A stretch of DNA of 5,665 nt from CAZPZZ01 sp964591245. Lineage in GTDB: Bacteria; Acidobacteriota; Vicinamibacteria; Vicinamibacterales; UBA8438. Shown piece by piece: positions 1 to 5,665 of the stretch (the first letter of the stretch is position 1; the number at the start of each line of letters is the position of its first letter). Made by a program: the position numbers and the translations under genes. The stretch is from positions 1-5,665 of the forward strand of contig CAZPZZ010000210.1 in NCBI GenBank assembly GCA_964591245.1, written 5' to 3'. The notes below the pieces were generated by a model, which worked only from the letters and a program-made list of their open reading frames with translations, had not been told where the DNA came from and did not search any database.

Positions 1-1812
1 CCCGCGGCGGACCCGGCACTGCTGGCGGCGTTTCCGGATCTCCAGCCAAATGCCTACCTGCGGTCGACTCCGATCATGGTGGATGGGGTGCTGTATGCGC
101 CCGATGCGCTGGGATTTGTCGAGGCATTCGACCCGGCGACGGGCGAGACCATTTGGCGACAGACTCCTCTCGGATCCACGTTGGAGGAGGTGGCTGGACG
201 CAGTACACGAGGTGTCTCGTACTGGACAGATGGGACTGAACAGCGGCTGCTGTTGGTCCGTGGCGAATATCTCTACGCGGTCGATCCCGCCAGCGGGCGT
301 CGCGTGCCCGGCTTCGGGTTGGCCGATCAGGGCCGTGTCTCTTTGCATTGGGATCGCCCTCTGGCCGACCGATTCGGCTGGTCGAGTGGGCCGCTTGTCG
401 TCGGGGATGTCGTGATTGTCGCCGGAACCACCGGCGGAGCCGGGGACGGCGGTGTCGTCCGGGAAGCGGCACCAGAGGACATTCGTGGGTTCGATGTTCG
501 CACAGGGGAATTGCTCTGGACGTTTCACGTCGTGCCGCGTGCTGGCGAGTACGGCGCCGGGACATGGGGAGAGGGCTCAGGGGAATACTCCGGCGACCTG
601 GGCTCGTGGTGTTGTTTGAGCGCCGATCCGGCACTCGGGCATGTGTATGTGCCGCTCTCGGCGCCGACGGGCATGGTCTACGGTGGTCATCGGCCTGGCG
701 ATAATTTATTTTCGGATAGCCTTGTGGCTCTCGAGGCGAGTACCGGAAAGCGGGTGTGGCATTTCCAAATGGTGCATCACGACCTCTGGGAATACGACAC
801 GGTGGGCCCCCCCACACTCGGTGAAATCACGGTCGAGGGTCGCAGGATCAAGGCCGTGATGCAGCCGAGTAAGACGGCATTTCTGTACGTCTTTGACCGT
901 GAGACCGGGGCGCCGGTATGGCCGATTGAAGAACGTCCAGTGCCACAATCGACCGTGCCTGGCGAGCGGAGTTCGCCGACGCAACCGTTTCCCACCAAGC
1001 CACCGCCATTCGACCGTCAGGGAATCACCGAGAATGATTTGATTGATTTTACGCCCGCGTTGCGGGCGGAAGCGCGTGAGGCAGTGGCCGGGCTGGTGCT
1101 CGGTCCGCTCTTTACGCCACCTTGGCCACGCAGCGACGACCCCGAAGGGAAACAGGGGACGCTGGTGGCACCGGGCGGGTGGGGTGCGGGCAATTGGCAT
1201 ACGGGCGCGTTTGATCCTGACACGGGGGTGTACTTTGCTGTCTCGCATACGATGCCGACGGTATGGAGCGTTGAACCGACGGAGGGGGACGATGCGACGC
1301 TCGCCTGGACTACGTCACGCGAGGTGGCGACACCCAGGCCGCATGGATTGCCAATCACGAAGCCTCCCTACGGGAGGATCACGGCGCTAGACCTGAATCG
1401 GGGTGAACTGGCCTGGATGGTTGCGAATGGCGATGGTCCGAGGAATCATCCGCTTCTGAGGGATCTGGATCTGCCCCCACTCGGGATTCCCAATCGTCCT
1501 GCGCCCCTGGTCACGAAAACACTCCTATTTATCGGAGAGGGGAGTGATGCCATCATCGGTACGCTCCGCGGAGAGGGCGACCCGGCGGATCCAGAGCAGG
1601 ACCAGTCCTGGCGCTGGGGGAACCGGTTTCGGGCCTACGATAAGACGACCGGAGCAGTGGTCTGGGAAACGGAACTTCCTGCCGGGACCACGGGCGGGCC
1701 GATGACGTATGAGCACGAAGGGCGCCAATACCTGGTTGTGGCGGTCGGCGCCCGGGATCAGATCCCGGAATGGGTCGCGTTAGCTCTGCCGCGGGGCAGG
1801 CCCTCACCCTGA
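1..1812 (+). CDS. PQQ-dependent quinoprotein dehydrogenase, glucose dehydrogenase-like (5' partial)
   Basis: The frame is open from base 1 and ends at TGA 1810-1812, giving 603 visible residues. The first in-frame ATG (base 76) lies inside the conserved fold, so the true start and any signal peptide or membrane anchor are upstream of the window. Repeated propeller-blade motifs of the form 'ALD..TGK..W' occur throughout: DPATGETIW near the N-terminus, DVRTGELLW, LEASTGKRVW, FDRETGAPVW, LDLNRGELAW and YDKTTGAVVW near the C-terminus. The signature YGGHRPGDNL, then HHDLWEYD (residues 259-266) and PSKT (Lys291, matching the PQQ-contacting Lys of E. coli Gcd), place it in the mGDH-like quinoprotein family. 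Such enzymes oxidise sugars or alcohols in the periplasm and pass electrons to quinone or cytochrome; the substrate cannot be read here. The position after the motif Trp, where the catalytic Asp is expected, is Glu264. A vicinal Cys204-Cys205 pair is present, while the usual N-terminal one (before RGVSYW) is absent. Confidence 0.92.
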   Translation, partial: PAADPALLAAFPDLQPNAYLRSTPIMVDGVLYAPDALGFVEAFDPATGETIWRQTPLGSTLEEVAGRSTRGVSYWTDGTEQRLLLVRGEYLYAVDPASGRRVPGFGLADQGRVSLHWDRPLADRFGWSSGPLVVGDVVIVAGTTGGAGDGGVVREAAPEDIRGFDVRTGELLWTFHVVPRAGEYGAGTWGEGSGEYSGDLGSWCCLSADPALGHVYVPLSAPTGMVYGGHRPGDNLFSDSLVALEASTGKRVWHFQMVHHDLWEYDTVGPPTLGEITVEGRRIKAVMQPSKTAFLYVFDRETGAPVWPIEERPVPQSTVPGERSSPTQPFPTKPPPFDRQGITENDLIDFTPALRAEAREAVAGLVLGPLFTPPWPRSDDPEGKQGTLVAPGGWGAGNWHTGAFDPDTGVYFAVSHTMPTVWSVEPTEGDDATLAWTTSREVATPRPHGLPITKPPYGRITALDLNRGELAWMVANGDGPRNHPLLRDLDLPPLGIPNRPAPLVTKTLLFIGEGSDAIIGTLRGEGDPADPEQDQSWRWGNRFRAYDKTTGAVVWETELPAGTTGGPMTYEHEGRQYLVVAVGARDQIPEWVALALPRGRPSP

Positions 1813-1860
1813 CCCTGGTCGCCTCCAGTGTGGTCGGGAGAAACCGTCGTGCAGCAGAGT

Positions 1861-1890
1861 GGCCCGACGCCTCTGACGACACGTCGGGCC
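1861..1890 (+). terminator. Hairpin after the PQQ dehydrogenase gene
   Basis: A perfect 9-bp inverted repeat GGCCCGACG (1861-1869) / CGTCGGGCC (1882-1890) encloses a 12-nt loop. It begins 48 nt after the dehydrogenase stop, in the gap between two converging genes. No T-run follows on either strand, so it is not a textbook intrinsic terminator. It may be an mRNA 3'-end stabiliser or the structured part of a Rho-dependent end. Confidence 0.4.
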
Positions 1891-1912
1891 GTTCGTCCCG
1901 AAAACGCTTCTC

Positions 1913-1937
1913 TCCGGTTCCGGCAACGGAGGCCGGA
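1913..1937 (-). terminator. Hairpin after the small minus-strand gene
   Basis: The arms TCCGGTTCCG (1913-1922) and CGGAG-g-CCGGA (1927-1937) pair over 10 bp, with one T.G wobble and one bulged G at 1932. The loop 1923-1926 reads GCAA on the plus strand, a GNRA-type tetraloop. On the minus strand it starts 14 nt after the stop codon of the small gene, and a TTTT lies about ten bases downstream. This fits a weak terminator for that gene, or a bidirectional end together with the neighbouring hairpin at 1861-1890. Confidence 0.4.
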
Positions 1938-1951
1938 CACGCCGCCGTGAA

Positions 1952-2329
1952 TCACAGCATGGCGAAGGTGCCGGTGAAGCTTCGCGACCCGAGGTCCAGG
2001 ACGCCTACCCCCTTGACTTGGTCGCCATTCGAGAGTTTCACGGTCATCGCAATGTTCCATCGGTGTTCGCCTGCGGGGCGTTGCCACGTGCCTTCGCCGA
2101 TCCCTGCAAGCAGGGAGCCGTCGTCCGGGGTAGCACCGCCCACCCAACGGCAGGTGCCACTCGTCGCGTTGGCATCGGCCAACGGAAACGTCGCGATGAG
2201 CGTCCCGAAGACGGCGCCAAAGCCAGTGGCGGTTCCTTCCCAGTCCGTCGACGCCGTGACCTCCTCCTTCTCGTTCGCGCTGTAGCGCAATCCCGTCATC
2301 GAGTACGAGAATTCACTCTGATCTGCCAT
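1952..2329 (-). CDS. Small hypothetical protein, probably beta-rich (125 aa)
   Basis: I do not recognise this family. The protein begins MADQSEFSY and ends SFTGTFAML. It is acidic at its N-terminus, with no signal peptide or membrane segment, so a cytoplasmic location is inferred. Gly/Thr-rich alternating stretches (ATGFGAVFGTLIATF at residues 35-49, GIGEGTWQ at 76-83, GEHRWNIAMTVKLSNGD at 87-103, GVGVLDLGSRSFTG at 107-120) look like strands of a small beta barrel, loosely reminiscent of calycin or allene-oxide-cyclase-like folds; this is inference only. One Cys (60) is present. The ATG at 2329 is chosen because AAGGGA (2336-2341) sits 6 nt upstream. The frame stays open to an ATG at 2482, but that extension is Arg/Pro-rich, low in conservation-like features and probably untranslated. 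The gene stands alone, convergent with the PQQ dehydrogenase and divergent from the DUF3303 gene. Confidence 0.72.
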   Translation of the reverse strand: MADQSEFSYSMTGLRYSANEKEEVTASTDWEGTATGFGAVFGTLIATFPLADANATSGTCRWVGGATPDDGSLLAGIGEGTWQRPAGEHRWNIAMTVKLSNGDQVKGVGVLDLGSRSFTGTFAML

Positions 2330-2721
2330 GTCTGTTCCCTTCAGGGTTCGTGTCCTTCGTTTCGGTTTCCAGTAGCACGGAAGCGACGTGATGGACGCGC
2401 CGCTTCGACGATGCCGAGACACGGCGCAAGGAGCGGTCCACGTGGTCGGATACAACCGAACAGGGCGCCCCTGACTGTGCAATCAATTACGTAAGAGTGA
2501 TTCTGAGGGTATAGCGTTGAAATTACGCCTGTCAATAAGTAGAAGGTCTGTTTGCTTGATAGTGAAGTAAATATCCACAGGGCGCATAGATGGGCGAGAA
2601 AATCACTGGGGAAGTTGCCGGAATGGTGTTATTCGGTGTAGACAAACACAGCTAGGTGGCTGGATTCACAGAGGAGATCCGGTAATGCCTCGGCGATTGA
2701 AAGAGAAAGGCAGGTAAAACC
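2330..2721. other. Divergent intergenic region with AT-rich core
   Basis: This 392-bp stretch separates two divergent genes. Bases 2480-2660 are clearly richer in A and T than the surroundings, typical of a promoter zone. It contains the palindromes TTACGTAA (2487-2494) and CCACGTGG (2438-2445), a direct repeat of AATTACG at 2485 and 2521, and the candidate minus-strand promoter. For the plus-strand gene only a poor match is visible (TTGCCG at 2615, TAGACA at 2639). I see no convincing coding frame, tRNA or riboswitch. Open frames crossing it lack ribosome binding sites and protein-like composition. Confidence 0.5.
2508..2535 (-). promoter_or_regulatory. Candidate sigma70-type promoter for the small minus-strand gene
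   Basis: On the minus strand a perfect -35 TTGACA (2535-2530) is followed after 16 nt by TATACC (2513-2508), a 4/6 match to the -10 element that lacks the important final T. Transcription would start near 2501, leaving a leader of about 170 nt before the ATG at 2329. It lies in the AT-rich core of the intergenic region. The match was found by eye and is not proven. Confidence 0.35.
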
Positions 2722-3012
2722 ATGAAGTTTCTGATTCAGTGGAGTAGCGCGCCGGAAACCCGACATGACGCATACAAGGGCTTTGCTCGTATGAGCGAAG
2801 CGGATGATGCAGCCGATCACGTTGGAGTAACGCTGATCGGACGTTGGCATGATGTTGTCTCGGGTGGCGGTGTGGCGATTTGTGAGAGTGATGATGTCTC
2901 GGCGGTTCAGGCGTGGGCCCTGAACTGGAATGGGGTGTTGGAAGTCGATGTCACGCCCGTTGCGGACGATGAGGAGTGTAGAAGTATGCTCCGGAAGAAG
3001 TGGAATCTGTAA
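2722..3012 (+). CDS. DUF3303 domain protein (96 aa)
   Basis: The short protein opens MKFLIQWSSAPETRHDAYKG and contains DDAADHVGVTLIGRWHDV, GGGVAICESDD and AWALNWNGVLEVDVTPV followed by DDEE. This order and spacing match the DUF3303 family as I know it (proteins of about 90-100 aa, ferredoxin-like alpha-beta fold resembling dimeric alpha-beta barrels, no assigned function). It appears complete, soluble and cytoplasmic. The ATG at 2722 is supported by AGGCAGGT (2708-2715), about 6 nt upstream, and by the typical MKF start of the family; the stop is TAA 3010-3012. It is a single-gene unit, followed by a hairpin and converging on oleD. Nothing ties it to olefin synthesis, and a small-molecule or stress-related role would be a guess. 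Confidence 0.88.
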   Translation: MKFLIQWSSAPETRHDAYKGFARMSEADDAADHVGVTLIGRWHDVVSGGGVAICESDDVSAVQAWALNWNGVLEVDVTPVADDEECRSMLRKKWNL

Positions 3013-3028
3013 GGACCTGTGGAGTGAA

Positions 3029-3061
3029 GGGCGGTCGTCGAGTGTTTTCCGGCGACCGCCC
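3029..3061 (+). terminator. Strong hairpin after the DUF3303 gene
   Basis: GGGCGGTCGTCG (3029-3040) pairs with CGGCGACCGCCC (3050-3061) over 12 bp, including one G.T pair, around a 9-nt loop (AGTGTTTTC). It starts 16 nt after the stop codon. No T-tract follows on either strand, so termination efficiency is uncertain. It probably ends the DUF3303 transcript and could also serve the oleCD operon arriving from the right, whose stop lies 113 nt away. The rest of 3062-3174 shows nothing clear. Confidence 0.5.
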
Positions 3062-3174
3062 GGGCACGCTGGCCTGCTTGCTGGATGAAAGGCGCAGGTG
3101 ATTTGGAGGACTGAAAAGAACTGTATCGGTGGGGACGCGTGTGGCGATGAGGACGTGCTCGACTCGTGACGCCG

Positions 3175-4206
3175 TTACTGGTCCTGCGCCTGCCACCAGA
3201 GTTCGAGTCGTCTCAGGCCTTCAGGGATAGAGAGGCTAGGTTCGTAACCGAGTTCCCGTCGGGCCGCAGAGATGTCGAACCAGTGGGTCGTGGCGAGCTC
3301 GTTGGCGACAAATCTGGTCATGCGAGGTTCGCCTTCGAGATGAAAAGCGCTGTAGGTGGCTTCCAAGATGGCACCGGCCATCCAGGCGACGGGGCGGGGA
3401 ACCCCACGGGTGATCGGGCGGCAGCCGGCGGCGATGAGAAGGCCGTCGACGAGTGCCCACAGTGGCGTTGGCTCTCCTTGACTGATGAAGTAGGGCCGTC
3501 CGGCGGCGGCGGGGTTCGTCTGGAGCGCGTCGGCGGCGAGCAAATGAGCGCGGGCCGCATCGTCGATGTAGGTCGTGTCGACGCGGTTGGAGCCGTCGCC
3601 GACGCGACGGAGCGTGCCGGCGCGCGCCTGATCGACAAGTCGGGGCAGGATGTGGTTGTCGCCGGGGCCCCAGATGAGATGGGGCCGTAGCGCGACGGTG
3701 CGAAGGGCCGGGTCGTTGGCGGCCAGCACCGCCTGCTCGGCCAATGCTTTGGTCTCCGCGTAGTGTGAATGGTACCGCCGGGGGTAGGGGGCTGACTCAT
3801 CCACGCCCGCCATCGAGCGGCCGTCGAACACGACGCTGGGCGAACTGGTGAAGACCAAGCGTCCGACTCCCTGCTGGACGCACGCGGCAAGGATGTGGTC
3901 GGTGCCGAGCACGTTGATGTCGTAATACGCTCTGTAGTCTCCCCAGATCCCAGCTTTCGCGGCGACGTGGAAGACCACGTCGCATCCGACACACGCGTGG
4001 CTGACCGTCGCAGGGTCGGTGAGGTCACCCCTGAGTACCTCGACACCGGATGCGGTTAACTCCGGATAGGCACCGCGAGCCAGACTCCGGACGTGGTCAC
4101 CACGGGCCAGCAACTGGGTGACGACGGCTCGACCGACGAAGCCCCCGCCTCCGGTGACAAGGACGGTGAGGGGGGCGTGTCGTTTCTGCGGCCAGTAGTC
4201 TGTCAC
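3175..4206 (-). CDS. oleD: OleD-type NAD(P)-dependent 2-alkyl-3-ketoalkanoate reductase (343 aa)
   Basis: An extended short-chain dehydrogenase of the 3-beta-HSD/epimerase type. Counting from the GTG start, the Rossmann motif TGGGGFVG lies at residues 18-25, an acidic GDLTD at 60-64, HVAAKAGIWG at 80-89, the catalytic Ser region TSSPSVVFDG at 120-129, YxxxK as Tyr149-Lys153, then ALRPHLIWGPGDNH and RVDTTYIDDAA. 'AAKAGIWG' and 'SSPSVVFDG' are typical of OleD. In the olefin pathway OleD reduces the OleA product, a 2-alkyl-3-ketoacid, to the 2-alkyl-3-hydroxyacid; it acts in the cytoplasm, in known cases in an assembly with OleB and OleC. The open frame extends back to an ATG at 4323, but that would overlap oleC by over 100 bp and precede the fold by 40 unrelated residues. 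GTG 4206 has a good ribosome binding site and gives a normal family length. It is co-transcribed with the upstream oleC. Confidence 0.88.
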   Translation of the reverse strand: MTDYWPQKRHAPLTVLVTGGGGFVGRAVVTQLLARGDHVRSLARGAYPELTASGVEVLRGDLTDPATVSHACVGCDVVFHVAAKAGIWGDYRAYYDINVLGTDHILAACVQQGVGRLVFTSSPSVVFDGRSMAGVDESAPYPRRYHSHYAETKALAEQAVLAANDPALRTVALRPHLIWGPGDNHILPRLVDQARAGTLRRVGDGSNRVDTTYIDDAARAHLLAADALQTNPAAAGRPYFISQGEPTPLWALVDGLLIAAGCRPITRGVPRPVAWMAGAILEATYSAFHLEGEPRMTRFVANELATTHWFDISAARRELGYEPSLSIPEGLRRLELWWQAQDQ

Positions 4207-4213
4207 GGGTCCG

Positions 4214-4218
4214 TCCTC
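4214..4218 (-). promoter_or_regulatory. Ribosome binding site of oleD, overlapping the oleC stop
   Basis: On the minus strand GAGGA (4218-4214) overlaps the TGA stop of oleC (4219-4217) and lies 7 nt before the GTG start (4206-4204). It fixes the non-ATG start of oleD and suggests translational coupling between the two genes. Confidence 0.7.
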
Positions 4219-5665
4219 AAACTTTTCCAGCGGCCCAGGTGGCGAGGTCTTCTCGACGAATCTTCGAGTTGTGCCGTGCATCCACCGGGAAGCCGGGATG
4301 AAAGAGAATCGTGGTGATGCCACGGGTTCGCGGATTGGTGGCCGCGAGTTGCAGGAGGGCCTCCCTTAGCTTCTTGTCCTCCCGTCGGGTGCCCCGGTGT
4401 TCTCGTTGGATACAGAGCACCGGTTGCTGCTGTCCAGATGTCCCCACGCCCACGAGTGCACTCCGAAATACCTGGGGATGTTGGTTGAAGATCGCCTCGC
4501 AGGGGACGGTGAACAGGGTTCCCGTCGCTGTGATCACGCGGTGCGCTTTTCGCCCGCAAAACCAAAGTCGGCCCGACCCGTCGAGGTAGCCGACGTCGCC
4601 CATCCGGTGCCGCGTGGCGGTGCCGTGAAGGATCTTGGCCAGGTCGTTGGCATCCGGGTTCTCGTAGTATGCCCCCGTGACAATGGGGCCGGTGACCGTG
4701 ATTTCGCCGATCTCTCCCCTGGAAAGCTCGAGGTCGTCTGACCACTGACGGATTGGGCGGTCGTCGATCTTGATGATGCGGAGGTCGAGGCCCTGCATCG
4801 GTCTGCCGACGCACGTACCCGCTCCGCGTGCGGTCCTCGCGGCTGTGCCACGCAGGATCTCCAGGCTGTCGAGCGAGGAGACAGGGAGTGCTTCCGTGGC
4901 GCCGTAGGGTGTGTGCACTGTCGCATCTGGCCCGAGGAGGCGATGCATGCGCTCGAGCACCGCGGGTGGCACCGGGGCGCCGGCGGAAATGACGCGTTTG
5001 AGGGTCGGCAAAGAGGTTCCGTGTGCCTCGCCGTAGCGACTCACACGGTCCAGTAAGGCCGGGGATCCGAACATATGCGTGACCTGGTGGTCGCGAATCG
5101 GCGCGATGATGCTCTCCGGGATGACTGAGCCCGGATGAGTGAAGTCCATGTCGGGTATGACGGCGGTCATGCCGAGTGCGGCATCGAATAGCGCGAAGAG
5201 TGGGAAGGTTGGTAGATCGATCTCGGTCGTCGAGTAGCCGAAATGGGAACGAAGGTAGCGGACCTGGGCATCGAAGATGCCGTGCTCGTACAGGACGCCT
5301 TTCGCGGGTCCGGTACTGCCACTGGTGAAGAGAATCGCAGCTGGGTCGGTCGCCTCCGTAGGCGCCGGCGTATAGGGCGCGCCGGACTCAGCCCGTACGT
5401 CCTCGAGTCGTAGGCCGCCCCACCCCCATCGGCGTCCCACCGTGATGGCGACGCGGACCGAGCGGAACGAGCCCGGATAGATGATGCGCAAGAGGTGCGC
5501 GCGCGACACACCAATGAAGGCGTCCCCGCGTACCGTCGCAAGGCAGTGTCGCATCTGTCGCAGCCCCATACCCGGGTCGATCAGGACGGGGACCGCGCCA
5601 ATCTTGAAGAGTGCGAAGACCAGGGCAAAAAACTCGCGACCGGGTGGTACGAAGAGGATGGTCCG
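4217..5665 (-). CDS. oleC: OleC-type beta-lactone synthetase, AMP-forming (5' partial)
   Basis: The frame runs off the right edge: the minus strand is open from base 5665 (RTILFVPPGREFF...), giving 482 visible residues. The ATG at 5569 lies inside the conserved 'VLIDPGMG' stretch, so it is not the start. OleC proteins are about 550 residues, so roughly 70-90 are missing. ANL-superfamily motifs in order (visible numbering): phosphate loop TSGSTGPAKG 114-123, DLPTFPLFALFD (about 150-161) typical of OleC, YGATEA 254-259, HRMGDVGYLD ending at 362 with the ribose-binding Asp, hinge CGRKAHRV 370-377, and C-terminal NSKI with catalytic Lys468. OleC activates 2-alkyl-3-hydroxyacids with ATP and closes them to cis-beta-lactones, which OleB turns into olefins. 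Alternatives are the closely related beta-lactone enzymes of natural-product pathways (NltC, LstC type). It is followed after 10 nt by oleD. Being upstream in the operon, oleA and oleB are expected beyond the window. Confidence 0.9.
   Translation of the reverse strand, partial: RTILFVPPGREFFALVFALFKIGAVPVLIDPGMGLRQMRHCLATVRGDAFIGVSRAHLLRIIYPGSFRSVRVAITVGRRWGWGGLRLEDVRAESGAPYTPAPTEATDPAAILFTSGSTGPAKGVLYEHGIFDAQVRYLRSHFGYSTTEIDLPTFPLFALFDAALGMTAVIPDMDFTHPGSVIPESIIAPIRDHQVTHMFGSPALLDRVSRYGEAHGTSLPTLKRVISAGAPVPPAVLERMHRLLGPDATVHTPYGATEALPVSSLDSLEILRGTAARTARGAGTCVGRPMQGLDLRIIKIDDRPIRQWSDDLELSRGEIGEITVTGPIVTGAYYENPDANDLAKILHGTATRHRMGDVGYLDGSGRLWFCGRKAHRVITATGTLFTVPCEAIFNQHPQVFRSALVGVGTSGQQQPVLCIQREHRGTRREDKKLREALLQLAATNPRTRGITTILFHPGFPVDARHNSKIRREDLATWAAGKV

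Noticed and set aside
74..817. Long open frame on the minus strand, 247 codons
   Set aside because: Antisense to the PQQ dehydrogenase; Arg/Pro/His-rich translation with no recognisable motif, as expected for a shadow frame in high-GC DNA.
706..1248. Minus-strand open frame, 180 codons
   Set aside because: Also antisense to the dehydrogenase; basic low-complexity translation without a ribosome binding site or family signature.
2018..2494. Plus-strand open frame across the small gene and intergenic region
   Set aside because: Arg-rich translation, no convincing ribosome binding site, and it opposes a better supported gene at 1952-2329.
2487..2494. TTACGTAA palindrome as an operator
   Set aside because: A single 8-bp palindrome with no second copy and no nearby regulator gene; chance is sufficient.
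2545..2557. GG...TTGCTT resembling a sigma54 promoter
   Set aside because: Only 7 nt separate the GG and GC elements instead of the required 10.
3166..3690. Plus-strand open frame, 174 codons
   Set aside because: Antisense to oleD; Gly/Val/Asp-rich shadow translation without known motifs.
3318..4046. Minus-strand open frame, 242 codons, inside oleD
   Set aside because: Out-of-frame overlap with oleD, whose frame carries all the SDR motifs; this translation is Ser/Arg/Pro-rich noise.
1..5665. CRISPR array, insertion sequence, tRNA or attachment site
   Set aside because: No regularly spaced repeats, transposase motifs, terminal inverted repeats or cloverleaf-like sequences were seen on either strand.

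Overview
The window is a high-GC bacterial segment, judged by eye at about 60% G+C and with codons ending mostly in G or C. It holds five protein genes. A PQQ dehydrogenase of the type normally exported to the periplasm, together with an ole-type hydrocarbon gene pair, suggests an aerobic Gram-negative bacterium. The sequence alone does not decide the phylum (Nitrospirota, Pseudomonadota and Acidobacteriota are all possible), and no rRNA, tRNA or other taxonomic marker is present.

Layout from left to right. Bases 1-1812 (+) carry the C-terminal ~603 residues of a PQQ-dependent quinoprotein dehydrogenase related to membrane glucose dehydrogenase; its 5' end lies outside the window. It converges on a small unrecognised gene at 1952-2329 (-). 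The 139-bp gap between them holds two strong hairpins. A 392-bp intergenic region (2330-2721) with a notably AT-rich core separates that small gene from a divergent DUF3303-family gene at 2722-3012 (+), which is followed by a 12-bp hairpin. From 3175 to the right edge, two genes on the minus strand form a tight operon. oleC (partial, 4217-5665) is a beta-lactone synthetase-type AMP-forming enzyme. oleD (3175-4206) is a 2-alkyl-3-ketoalkanoate reductase-type NAD(P)H enzyme and begins with GTG 10 nt after the oleC stop.

How the genes work together. OleD and OleC catalyse consecutive steps of head-to-head long-chain olefin synthesis. OleA condenses two acyl-CoAs to a 2-alkyl-3-ketoacid, OleD reduces it to the beta-hydroxyacid, OleC closes it to a beta-lactone with ATP, and OleB decarboxylates the lactone to a cis-olefin. 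OleA and OleB are not in the window and would be expected upstream of oleC, beyond base 5665. The PQQ dehydrogenase and the two small genes have no evident link to this pathway. The most notable points are the OleC-OleD pair, a Glu where the quinoprotein catalytic Asp is expected, an adjacent Cys-Cys pair at an unusual place in the same protein, and an unassigned beta-rich small protein. I found no convincing new multi-gene system.
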